A DNA stretch of 40,544 nt from Desulfobaccales bacterium (lineage in GTDB: Bacteria; Desulfobacterota; Desulfobaccia; Desulfobaccales; 0-14-0-80-60-11), in assembly GCA_041648175.1 (NCBI GenBank), contig JBAZPO010000025.1:1-40544 (forward strand), read 5' to 3'. The position numbers and the translations under genes were made by a program. Below the pieces are notes generated by a model. It made no database searches, was not told the origin of the DNA, and saw only the letters and a program-made list of their open reading frames with translations. Positions 33,421-40,544 of this stretch are shown in pieces; position 1 is the stretch's first letter; each line of letters begins with the position of its first letter.

Positions 33421-33441
33421 CAGTTGCTGAACCAGCAACCG
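33421..33441 (-). promoter_or_regulatory. SECIS-like hairpin after the small peptide gene
   Basis: On the minus strand GTTGCTG-GTT-CAGCAAC is a perfect 7-bp stem with a 3-nt loop beginning with G; a G-U and a C-G pair extend it to 9 bp. The loop lies 18 nt after the second TGA and 27 nt after the first of the small gene upstream, similar to 22 and 20 nt at the two mvhD genes. On the plus strand the same hairpin is followed by TTAATTTTTT and could be a terminator, but no plus-strand gene leads to it. Confidence 0.55.
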
Positions 33442-33549
33442 TTAATTTTTTCATTCCTTTCACTTGTGACATACCTTGCGGGGATCGACTTTCTTGACCT
33501 GACCCCAGAAGGCAGCCTCCTTCGCCAACGCCTCTTTGCTAAGCTTCAT
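33442..33549 (-). CDS. Candidate selenopeptide precursor (35 residues, two in-frame TGA codons)
   Basis: A tiny gene with an excellent ribosome-binding site, AAAGGAGGTGA, seven bases before ATG. It reads MKLSKEALAKEAAFWGQVKK, then VDPRKVCHK, TGA, KE, TGA, KN and TAA. Ended at the first TGA it is a 29-residue peptide with Cys27 near its end. Read through both, it ends in C-x-x-U-x-x-U (Cys27, Sec30, Sec33), evenly spaced by three residues. A SECIS-like hairpin starts just after the TAA, and a radical SAM/SPASM gene lies downstream on the same strand. The basic helical N-terminus would be a leader and the C-terminus the modified core. Radical SAM maturases paired with Sec-containing peptides are known from comparative genomics; I cannot confirm that this is one of them. 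Confidence 0.6.
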
Positions 33550-33627
33550 CCCGCCCTCACCTCCTTTCCGTTTCATCTTCCTGTAAATTATGAACAGAGA
33601 AAAGGCTTGTCAAGGCGGCCAAACGTC

Positions 33628-33650
33628 GGGGCGGGTTTCAAACCCGCCCC
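33628..33650 (-). terminator. Hairpin after the trpB-like gene
   Basis: GGGGCGGGTT (33628-33637) and AACCCGCCCC (33641-33650) form a perfect 10-bp stem with loop TCA, 32 bp beyond the trpB stop. It may end the trpB transcript, though the T-tract is poor. A related palindrome is at 5313-5328, so it may also be a dispersed repeat. Confidence 0.5.
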
Positions 33651-33682
33651 TACACTACGTTGTCTGAAAATTTGGAGAGGAA

Positions 33683-35047
33683 CTATGGTGTTTTGACCTT
33701 AGGCAATTCCGCCAGGGCTTTTTTGATCATCTCATCCGGGTCGAGTTCGATATCTTGCAGTTTGCCTTCCAGGAAGGCGTCGTAGGCCGCCAGATCGAAA
33801 TGGCCGTGGCCCGAAAAATTGAACACGATGCACTTGGCTTGATTGGTCTCTTTGCACACCAAAGCCTCATCCACTGCGGCCTTGATGGCGTGGGCGGTCT
33901 CCGGGGCCGGGATGATGCCTTCAGTTTCGGCAAAGAGGCGGGCCGCCTCAAAGACCGGGTTCTGCGGATAGGCCCGGGCTTCGATAACTTTTTCGTGCAC
34001 CAACTGGCAGAGGAGCGGGGCGTCGCCGTGGTAGCGCAGGCCGCCGGCGTGGATGCCCGAGGGCACGAAGGAATGCCCCAGGGTGTACATCATGATCAAG
34101 GGTGTTAAGCCGGTGGTGTCACCGAAGTCATAGGTATAGGCGCCCTTGGTCAGGGTGGGGCAGGCGGTGGGTTCCACCGCCACAAAGCGCATTTCCTTGC
34201 CCTTCAGCTTGTCCGGTACAAAGGGAAAGGCAAAGCCGGCGAAGTTGCTGCCGCCGCCGACGCAGCCGATGAGCACGTCCGGCGATTCCCCAGCCAGGGC
34301 CAGTTGCTTTTTAGTCTCCAGGCCCACGATGGTCTGGTGCAGCATGACATGGTTGAGGACGCTCCCCAGGGCATAGTTGGTGTCGGCATGGGTGGCGGCG
34401 TCCTCCACCGCCTCGGAGATGGCCATGCCTAGACTGCCCGAGGTCTCCGGGTCTTTGGCCAATAAGGACCGGCCGGCCTGGGTGCGATCCGTGGGGGAGG
34501 GGTAGACGCTGGCCCCCCAGATGTGCATCAGCGACCGCCGGTAGGGCTTCTGTTGGTAGCTCACCTTGACCATATAGACGGTGCATTCCATGCAGAAGAA
34601 GTTGCAGGCCAGGGACAGGGCGCAGCCCCACTGGCCGGCCCCGGTCTCGGTGGCCAGCCTTTTGATGCCTGCCGCTTTATTATAGTAGGCCTGGGCCACC
34701 GCGGTGTTGGGCTTGTGGCTGCCCGCGGGGCTCACGGATTCGTTCTTATAGTAAATGCGGGCCGGGGTCTTAAGGGCCGCCTCAAGGTTGTAGGCCCGGT
34801 GCAGGGGGCTGGGCCGCCACAACTGATAGATGCGCAAAACGTCGTCGGGGATGGCAATCCAACGCTCCGGGCTGACTTCCTGCTCGATCAAGGCCCGGGG
34901 AAAGATGGGCGCCAGGTCGTCCGGGGTGATGGGTTGGCCGGTGCCCGGGTGCAGATAGGGCGGCATGGGGGATGGCAGGTCGGGAATAATATTGTACCAC
35001 TCCTGGGGCATCTCGCTTTCGCTCAGTTGGATCTTGTAAGAGTCCAT
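33683..35047 (-). CDS. trpB: Tryptophan synthase beta chain, TrpB2 type
   Basis: A 454-residue PLP enzyme of the TrpB2 class, longer than classic TrpB (about 400 residues). The PLP lysine is Lys112 in AGSHKPNTA; the phosphate-binding glycine loop is CVGGGSNFAGF (near residue 259), and TETGAGQWGCALSLA and VPSGIHAGGLRYHG are characteristic of TrpB2. It condenses indole with serine to tryptophan in the cytosol; TrpB2 proteins often act alone and may salvage indole. No trpA or other trp genes are adjacent. ATG at 35047 has AAGGAG twelve bases upstream, a little far. It precedes the small peptide gene by about 130 bp on the same strand, with a hairpin between. Confidence 0.94.
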   Translation of the reverse strand: MDSYKIQLSESEMPQEWYNIIPDLPSPMPPYLHPGTGQPITPDDLAPIFPRALIEQEVSPERWIAIPDDVLRIYQLWRPSPLHRAYNLEAALKTPARIYYKNESVSPAGSHKPNTAVAQAYYNKAAGIKRLATETGAGQWGCALSLACNFFCMECTVYMVKVSYQQKPYRRSLMHIWGASVYPSPTDRTQAGRSLLAKDPETSGSLGMAISEAVEDAATHADTNYALGSVLNHVMLHQTIVGLETKKQLALAGESPDVLIGCVGGGSNFAGFAFPFVPDKLKGKEMRFVAVEPTACPTLTKGAYTYDFGDTTGLTPLIMMYTLGHSFVPSGIHAGGLRYHGDAPLLCQLVHEKVIEARAYPQNPVFEAARLFAETEGIIPAPETAHAIKAAVDEALVCKETNQAKCIVFNFSGHGHFDLAAYDAFLEGKLQDIELDPDEMIKKALAELPKVKTP

Positions 35048-35164
35048 ATCGGGGAAGTGCTCCTTGGGAAAAGATTCAGGCCATTGAGCCGAAAAACCGG
35101 GGTCTGGGTGCTACAAGACGTGAGAGGGAAAAACACCCCAGGGTTTGCTAACCTGGCCGTATGA

Positions 35165-35579
35165 CGTGAATTTTACCACAAGAAGACCGTCTCCTCCAGA
35201 CCTTTTCCTTCAAGAAACACCAGACACATAGAGCCCTTGCCAAGAGTTCTTTCCTTTTATTCTCCTCTCCCCTTGTGGGAGAGGGTAGGGTGAGGGGCTA
35301 ATAAGAAAAAACTTTTGCCAATGAGTATAAAAGTATTTTAGTATTATCAATATGTTGAATCACAGTAACCCTTTTTTCGTATCATCTAGGCGGAATTTGT
35401 GTCGCTGGTGAATCGGTATGTGCCGCCGAGGCGCGGTGTAGAGCCGTTTAGTCCATAAGACGGGATGCGCTTCGCGCCCTACGGGCTCTTGGAAACGAGG
35501 GCGTAAAAAAGGAGTTGGGAAAGAGGACAGTCGAAGTGGTAGAGGCCAAACCGGACTCGGCCGGTTGGGCCTCCCAAGG
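35165..35579. repeat. Intergenic region with an 85-bp inverted-repeat element
   Basis: At 35237-35321 imperfect arms TTGCCAAGAGTTCTTTCCTT and AAGAAAAAACTTTTGCCAA enclose CTCCTCTCC/GGAGAGGG-type sequence, a relative of 17718-17802. Near 35458-35490 there is a GGGATGCGCTTCGCGCCC-like palindrome also related to one at ~17860-17890. No gene seen. Confidence 0.65.
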
Positions 35580-36035
35580 CTATTTCTTATAGGCGCCGCT
35601 GCAAATGATTATGTCATCGACCTTTTCAAAGTAGACGGTCTTGGGATCGACCTTTTTGGTCTTGGGGTTTTCCCACTTGTAGTCGACCCAACCCATCCCC
35701 TTGCCCTTGGCATCTTTGACGATATCCACGGCAAAGAGTTTGCCGTCGGCGTCTTTTACCGTCATGAAATCTTTGCCCACCAAGGTGGCGTTCGGGTGGG
35801 CCAGCATCTTGCCGTTCATATCCAGCACATAGATGTACAGATCGTCCTTGGCAAATTGCCCCTTGGGATTGCTGAATTCGGCCAGGGACTTGTCTTTGCC
35901 GTTGGCTTTAAAAAACTCTTTGGCCTTGGCCACCCAGCCCTTGGCGTCATCAGGGGTGGCATCGGCAAAAGCCGCGGCCGCCAAAAATCCCACTGCGAAC
36001 AGAACAACAACCAACACCGTCATGGTCTTACGCAT
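35580..36035 (-). CDS. Exported single Cache-domain (sCache_2) protein
   Basis: A 151-residue periplasmic protein made of a signal peptide (MRKTMTVLVVVLFAVGFLAA, cleaved near AFADA) and one sCache_2 sensor domain. The family pattern LYIYVLDMNGKMLAHPNATLVGKD is at about residues 80-103, followed by the GKLFAVDIV and GWVDYKWENPKTKKVDPKTVYFEKVDDIIICSGAY end. Such domains bind small organic ligands such as carboxylates. Here there is no membrane-anchored signalling part, so it is probably a free ligand-binding protein that contacts another receptor. ATG at 36035 follows AAGGAGG by five bases. Confidence 0.9.
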   Translation of the reverse strand: MRKTMTVLVVVLFAVGFLAAAAFADATPDDAKGWVAKAKEFFKANGKDKSLAEFSNPKGQFAKDDLYIYVLDMNGKMLAHPNATLVGKDFMTVKDADGKLFAVDIVKDAKGKGMGWVDYKWENPKTKKVDPKTVYFEKVDDIIICSGAYKK

Positions 36036-36232
36036 CGCATCCTCCTTGTTGTGATGGTCCATAGTGCATTTCTGCCCTTAACGCGTAAACCTCTGAATTC
36101 AAAAGAGCCCTACGCATCACCTCCTTGGGTTCAGTGAAATCCACATTAATAATCATTGACGTATATGTCAAATACTTAAATTACGTTATAAAATAATTAT
36201 TATAAAAAAATTGACCGGAAAGGCGGGAGGCC

Positions 36233-36895
36233 ATGAGTGCAGATCCCATCGCGGCGGTGTGGCAGACGTGCAAAGACTTTTATATGGAGGCCAGGGTGGT
36301 GCTGCGGCATCCCTGGAGCTTTCCGGAGCGGCTGGGGCTGGCCGCGGACAATCTGTTCGGGAAAGGGACGGCGTTTTTGCTCCTGGCCACCGCGGTGGCT
36401 TATCTGTTGTGCATTCCGGTCTTCTTGGCGCACGACATGGCGGTGAGCAAGGGGGTCATGGTGCTCCTGCGCATCGTGGGGTTGTATGGCTTCGGGCTGG
36501 CGCTGCACCTGGTCTTGAAGCTGCTGGGGAGCCGGGGCGTGACCCTCAAAGAGACCCTGGGCCTGTACGGTTACCAGTTGGGGTTCCAGACGGTTGCCTC
36601 AACCCTGCTGATGTACCCGTCGTATATGGCTTATAAACAGATGGCGCTTTTGGCCTTGGGCGGGCAGGACGTGGCGCCGCTCCCGATTGATTCCCTCCTC
36701 AACTTTCTGGCGACGATGCTCATCATAATAGTGTGGGCGGCCATAGCCATGGTGCCCATGTATGCCCGGTACCATCACCTGGCCAAATGGGGCAAGACCC
36801 GGGTGGGCATCGCCTTTGTGCTGGCCCTCACCATCTGCTGGCCGTTCTTCTCCTGGGTCCTGCCCTGGCTGTATAAGCTGGGCAAGTTTTTATAA
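36233..36895 (+). CDS. Yip1-like integral membrane protein
   Basis: A 220-residue inner-membrane protein with about five hydrophobic helices, for example GTAFLLLATAVAYLLCIPVFL, VMVLLRIVGLYGFGLALHLV and FLATMLIIIVWAAIAMVPM. The arrangement, with an amphipathic N-terminus ending in RHPWSFPERLG and a GVTLKETLGLYGYQLGFQ loop, is like bacterial Yip1-domain proteins. Function unknown. GGGAGG lies five bases before ATG. The 170 bp upstream are AT-rich and shared with the divergent Cache gene. Confidence 0.78.
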   Translation: MSADPIAAVWQTCKDFYMEARVVLRHPWSFPERLGLAADNLFGKGTAFLLLATAVAYLLCIPVFLAHDMAVSKGVMVLLRIVGLYGFGLALHLVLKLLGSRGVTLKETLGLYGYQLGFQTVASTLLMYPSYMAYKQMALLALGGQDVAPLPIDSLLNFLATMLIIIVWAAIAMVPMYARYHHLAKWGKTRVGIAFVLALTICWPFFSWVLPWLYKLGKFL

Positions 36896-37218
36896 AGCAG
36901 GGGCGAAAAGGGGAAGAGGGGAAAAGGCGAAAAGGGTTGGAATCGGGAAAGAATTTGACAGGTTGGGGGCGGTTGTTCTAGCATGGGTGCATGAGGGGAG
37001 GATGGTGGTTCAGGGGAGGGGGGACTGGCGGGAAGAACTCAACTCGGAAGGATTGAGGTTAAGGCGGGTGGGGCAGTGCTCGTACTGCGGTTGCAAGAAA
37101 AACAATCTTTTTTGGTATAAAGCACAAGATATTGTGTTGACAAGTGTTTAATTGGATGTATATTGGCATGTGAACAAGTGGGGTTATATGCGCAAATTTC
37201 TCGCAAATGGAGCAATCC
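36896..37218. other. Intergenic boundary of an AT-rich island
   Basis: The left part is G-rich purine sequence (GGGGAAGAGGGGAAAAGGCG type); after about 37090 composition drops to AT-rich and remains so to about 39080. A short frame at 37001-37151 (VVQGRGDWREELNSEGLRL, then CSYCGC) may be a gene fragment, but has no ribosome-binding site. A TTGACA at 37136-37141 could be the -35 of the next gene. Confidence 0.4.
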
Positions 37219-38841
37219 ATGGATAACGAGGACAAACTATCCCTTCAAAAACTTAGCATCTATTTAATTAAAGACCAATACAAAGACCCTCAATCCATAA
37301 TAGATCTTGAGAAAAGGCCAGAAAGGCGTGCGCTTGATGGGATTGGTGATCTTTTCGTAAGAAAGGGTTGGCCCAAGCCTCCGAGGTGGGCCCCTTTTTT
37401 TGAAGATTATGTGAATGAGGAAGAATTGGGTCTTATAGAATCGACTGCCGCTGCCCTAATAATTGAATCAAAACAGAGACTATTTGCGGTAACATTTGGA
37501 CAGGGGAGATATTTATTGAATCCGGGATGTTGGGAGGAGCGTTTTGGACTCCTTGCATGTCTCAATTCTATCGGAGAAAGTAATATACGTAGTATTGACA
37601 AAGTGACGATAGATACAATATCCCGACACTCGAAAGAGCAAGCAAGCCGTGAGGTGCATCCAAGCGAATTTGGATTAGATATTGAGCAAGATTTGCTTAG
37701 GGGCGTCACAGGAAGACCAACTGAAGAAGGATTAGGGACGCGAATTTCCGGAACAGATGCTCTTCATGTTTTAGCTCATATAAAAATCGGTTCCCTCAGG
37801 GAGCTATTGTCAAAATACTATGGCAAATCATTGGAGGATACATATAAAAATATATTTCCATGGGTAGACCATATTCGTGAAATAAAAGATGTATCAATAA
37901 TTGAGCAACTCGACAGCGTTTTAATAGAAAAAATGATCAATGAGGAACTGGACAATATTTGGATGGCAGTGCCGCAGGTAGTAGAATGGGAGCGAATTAA
38001 AAGTTTTCAATTTATAGGGTTTGGACGTCAATTATCTGAATATTCTGATATACATATTCCGGAATTTCTAAAATTAATAAAAGATCGTAAGGAGCTTTCA
38101 AAAGAATTATTAATAAAAAGAAGAGCAAATGCTATTGATCATGATGGAAAATCAATTTATAAATGGCAAGTTTACCATTGCCTTCATGCAGAAATCGATA
38201 TTGACAGCGAATCATTTCTTTTAAGTGGAGGTAAATGGTATAGAATTGATAGAGATTTTGTTAGCGAGGTAAATGAAGCTTATAAAAAAATCCCTCGTTA
38301 TCAGCATTGTTTTATGGAATATGATCATGAATCCGAAGCAGCTTACAATAAGTACGTAGCAGAATCTGACTCTTCAAAATATGCTCTGATGGATAGAAAA
38401 CTCATTCAGTATGGAGGAGCTAACCAGAAAATCGAATTTTGCGATCTTCTAATTAATAAAAAGGATATCGTACATATAAAGCGCTATGGCCAATCAAGTG
38501 CCTTGAGTCATCTTTTTTCACAAGGGCTTATTTCGGGAGACCTATTTTTTACCGATGCAGAATTTAGAAAGTTAGTAAACGAGCGCCTTCCTAAAGAACA
38601 TCGCTTGGAAGACTATAACCGACGCATAGAACGTGAGGAATTTCAAATAGTTTTTGCTGTTATTAGTAATAATCCAGGAGATGATCTTGTCCTCCCATTT
38701 TTCTCAAGATTAAACTGTAAACATGCTGCAAAGAGGCTTCAAGAAGTATATGGATATAGAGTATCTATTGGGAAAATCAGTATAAATCAAATTCGTACAA
38801 GAACCCAAACATGTCCTCCAAAATTGAAAGGATTCAAATGA
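37219..38841 (+). CDS. DUF6119 (TIGR04141 'sporadically distributed') family protein, possible defence gene
   Basis: A 540-residue protein resembling the TIGR04141/DUF6119 family, whose members are scattered across bacteria and often lie in variable or defence-rich loci. The opening LSIYLIKDQYKDPQSIID, the FAVTFGQGRYLL strand and the YHCLHAEIDIDSESFLLSGGKWYRID segment are family-like. Toward the C-terminus (about 405-436) IEFCDLLINKKDIVHIKRYG followed by SSALSHLFSQG has a D...hxK arrangement like a PD-(D/E)xK nuclease core; this is my inference. AT-rich composition against GC-rich neighbours shows recent transfer. ATG at 37219 is preferred to 37207 because GGAG lies six bases before it. A 45-residue gene follows. 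Confidence 0.8.
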   Translation: MDNEDKLSLQKLSIYLIKDQYKDPQSIIDLEKRPERRALDGIGDLFVRKGWPKPPRWAPFFEDYVNEEELGLIESTAAALIIESKQRLFAVTFGQGRYLLNPGCWEERFGLLACLNSIGESNIRSIDKVTIDTISRHSKEQASREVHPSEFGLDIEQDLLRGVTGRPTEEGLGTRISGTDALHVLAHIKIGSLRELLSKYYGKSLEDTYKNIFPWVDHIREIKDVSIIEQLDSVLIEKMINEELDNIWMAVPQVVEWERIKSFQFIGFGRQLSEYSDIHIPEFLKLIKDRKELSKELLIKRRANAIDHDGKSIYKWQVYHCLHAEIDIDSESFLLSGGKWYRIDRDFVSEVNEAYKKIPRYQHCFMEYDHESEAAYNKYVAESDSSKYALMDRKLIQYGGANQKIEFCDLLINKKDIVHIKRYGQSSALSHLFSQGLISGDLFFTDAEFRKLVNERLPKEHRLEDYNRRIEREEFQIVFAVISNNPGDDLVLPFFSRLNCKHAAKRLQEVYGYRVSIGKISINQIRTRTQTCPPKLKGFK

Positions 38842-38944
38842 GTTTATGAATTCTCCTAAAACCTTTTTATAAAAGATGGTGCAGATCTGGGCAGCGGCCA
38901 TCTTAATATGGCCGAATTTGGTGCAATTATAAGGAGAACGACCA

Positions 38945-39082
38945 ATGAAAAAAAAAGCCCCTCCTCCGAAAAAAATTGGTAGAAATGCAGAAGATGGCCG
39001 TTTCGTTACTCAGGATTATGTGAAAAAGAATCCGAAGACCACTATAAATGAGACGATAAAGATTAAACCCAAGAAGAAGTAG
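38945..39082 (+). CDS. Lys-rich 45-residue protein linked to the DUF6119 gene
   Basis: A small gene with AAGGAG eight bases before ATG. The protein is MKKKAPPPKKIGRNAEDGRF, then VTQDYVKKNPKTTINETIKI and KPKKK. The core pattern GR-x2-x-DG-x-FV-x(5)-K-x-P-x-TT-x-x-E is one I associate with small basic proteins found in many genomes, often in mobile or defence loci. No membrane segment. It lies 103 bp after the DUF6119 gene, in the same AT-rich island and orientation, so it may be its partner or antidote; that role is unproven. Confidence 0.65.
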   Translation: MKKKAPPPKKIGRNAEDGRFVTQDYVKKNPKTTINETIKIKPKKK

Positions 39083-39813
39083 AACATAGTTAGCCGAGTC
39101 CTACCCTGTGGGTTTTGTCAGGAAAGGTGCCTAAGCAGAGCTTGGGCGGAAAGTAGCGTTCCCAAGTACTGGAAGTCGGGCGGGGAGACCCCGCCCCTAC
39201 CCTCTCTCATCAAGGGGGAGGGAGTTAAAGGAAAGATGGTGCGTGAGACGCACCCTACATTATTTCCTAACCCCTGGCACCTGAAACCTGACACCTGGTC
39301 TGGTCCCTCACTTCTGGCAACTGGCCACTAACCCCTGCCCACTTTTTTTCTCAACAGGGCTTGCCTTTAATTTCTGATTTGCTATCATCTACTGGTTAAG
39401 CATCGGGGCCGGGGGGCGAGGGTTTCCCGGCCATTGATTTGCAGGGATGGCGTGGGTTTGGAAGGTGGGCAGCCAGCCCGGACAAGGTCCGGCAGCCTGG
39501 GAAGATTGTGTAAGCGGCGGCCTTCCGATTCTCGCAGTAAGGAGCCCAAGCACAGCTTGGGCGAAAAAGTGCGTCCCCAAGAGCAACTTGGGAACGAACA
39601 GTAAACGAATAGGCTCTTTCAAAACTTCAGTTTGTGTTCATCCGGAGCGGAGTAAAGCGGCTCACCTGATTAATCAGGGGAGAAGCGGCGCTTTAAATGG
39701 CCAGGTTTGAGGATGGGAAGCATTTCATCCTCACCCCAAGCCTCCCCCAGCATGGGGGAGGGAGTTACGCCCCCCAGAGAGTTAAAGATTTCCATAATTT
39801 TCAAAAGGGGGGG
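39083..39813. repeat. Intergenic region with short palindromic repeats
   Basis: No gene is seen. It holds scattered short repeats: CCCAAGC/GCTTGGG hairpins near 39546-39562 and 39131-39148, an ACCTGAAACCTGACACCTGG tract near 39279-39298 also found near 6237-6262, and a CTCCCCCA/TGGGGGAG palindrome near 39746-39762. Confidence 0.55.
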
Positions 39814-39843
39814 TTGACAGGGACGGGGAGGTTGGGTTATAAA
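39814..39843 (+). promoter_or_regulatory. rRNA promoter P1
   Basis: TTGACA (39814-39819) and TATAAA (39838-39843) with an 18-bp spacer, or TTATAA with 17 bp. The -35 is preceded by a run of G, as in P2. Confidence 0.65.
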
Positions 39844-39906
39844 TCCTTGTTGCCCTGGCAATCGTCGGTGAGCCTCTCGGGGCGGAAAAAAATCCGGGAC
39901 GAGGGG

Positions 39907-39935
39907 TTGACAGAGAAGGGAACCTGGGTTACAAA
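39907..39935 (+). promoter_or_regulatory. rRNA promoter P2
   Basis: TTGACA (39907-39912), 17-bp spacer, TACAAA (39930-39935). Spacer and flanks resemble P1 (GGGGTTGACAG..., CTGGGTTA), suggesting duplication. Confidence 0.65.
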
Positions 39936-39994
39936 AACAGGTGCCACTGCGGGCGGGAAGCTCACGAAAAACAAACGAACTTCTCACAAAGAAC

Positions 39995-40022
39995 TTGACA
40001 GCGGCGAAAAAGTAGATATAAT
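39995..40022 (+). promoter_or_regulatory. rRNA promoter P3
   Basis: Perfect consensus TTGACA (39995-40000) and TATAAT (40017-40022) with a 16-bp spacer. Transcription would start near 40029, about 60 nt before the 16S 5' end. Confidence 0.8.
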
Positions 40023-40038
40023 TTTAAGCACCAAAACT

Positions 40039-40051
40039 TGCTCTTTGAAAA
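40039..40051 (+). promoter_or_regulatory. boxA antitermination signal
   Basis: TGCTCTTTGAAAA closely matches the bacterial rRNA boxA (TGCTCTTTAACA) and lies in the leader between P3 and 16S, where NusB/S10 would bind. Confidence 0.7.
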
Positions 40052-40087
40052 CTAAATAGTGAGCCCGAGTGCGGGAAAACTCCAAGT

Positions 40088-40544
<457 letters not shown>

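Noticed and set aside
33421..33450. Plus-strand terminator in place of a SECIS
   Set aside because: The hairpin is followed by TTAATTTTTT on the plus strand, so this is possible, but no plus-strand gene leads into it; both TGAs on the minus strand lie at SECIS distance. Kept as an alternative.
37001..37151. Short gene with a CSYCGC motif before the DUF6119 gene
   Set aside because: No ribosome-binding site, no family recognised, and it spans the composition boundary of the AT-rich island; at most a fragment.

Overview
The window is high-GC bacterial DNA from a strictly anaerobic member of the Desulfobacterota, probably close to the Desulfobacca-type sulfate reducers and syntrophs. The evidence is the first ~457 nt of a 16S rRNA gene at the right edge, tandem HdrA/MvhD flavin-iron-sulfur genes, DUF169, DUF362 and polyferredoxin genes, and probable UGA-selenocysteine decoding. 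The genus is inference; the 16S gene should be searched.

Layout. 1-3645: a DNA methyltransferase with a nuclease-like C-terminal domain, then a repeat-rich stretch with a relic of a second methyltransferase 3' end. 3646-9400: purM with a UPF0251 regulator, purine nucleoside phosphorylase, a zinc-ribbon protein, RidA, a small secreted protein and DUF169. 9677-17191: a promoter and a four-gene unit hdrA-mvhD-hdrA-mvhD; both mvhD genes carry an in-frame TGA exactly at a conserved cysteine, each followed by a SECIS-like hairpin. 17192-18658: repeats. 18659-20624: tRNA-Ala(CGC), a Nfu protein, a SIMPL protein and a single-domain response regulator. 21037-21615: an AT-rich orphan. 21676-27558: a flippase-like membrane protein and a TetR-TolC-EmrA-EmrB efflux operon with a clear palindromic operator. 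27762-31652: DUF362, a NapH-like polyferredoxin, DUF3124 and a NUDIX hydrolase. 31704-35047 (minus strand): a TrpB2-type tryptophan synthase beta chain, a tiny peptide gene with two TGA codons and a hairpin, a radical SAM/SPASM enzyme, and thiol peroxidase 14 nt after it. 35580-39082: a Cache-domain protein, a Yip1-like membrane protein, then an AT-rich island with a DUF6119/TIGR04141-type protein and a Lys-rich 45-residue protein. 39814-40544: three tandem promoters, a boxA and the start of 16S rRNA.

Two themes stand out. The first is selenium: two MvhD selenoproteins with Sec at reciprocal positions (17 and 68), and a candidate peptide ending C-x-x-U-x-x-U next to a radical SAM maturase and a peroxidase. 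The second is a family of ~136-bp palindromic elements with 12-bp inverted ends and exact 3-bp TNA target duplications (six copies). Two of these sit exactly on the stop codons of purM and ridA, and one interrupts a duplicated repeat whose other copy shows the unoccupied site. No transposase for them is in the window.

Several starts were moved to the codon best placed behind a Shine-Dalgarno sequence; these are noted per gene. Family names come from recognising sequence motifs, without database searches.
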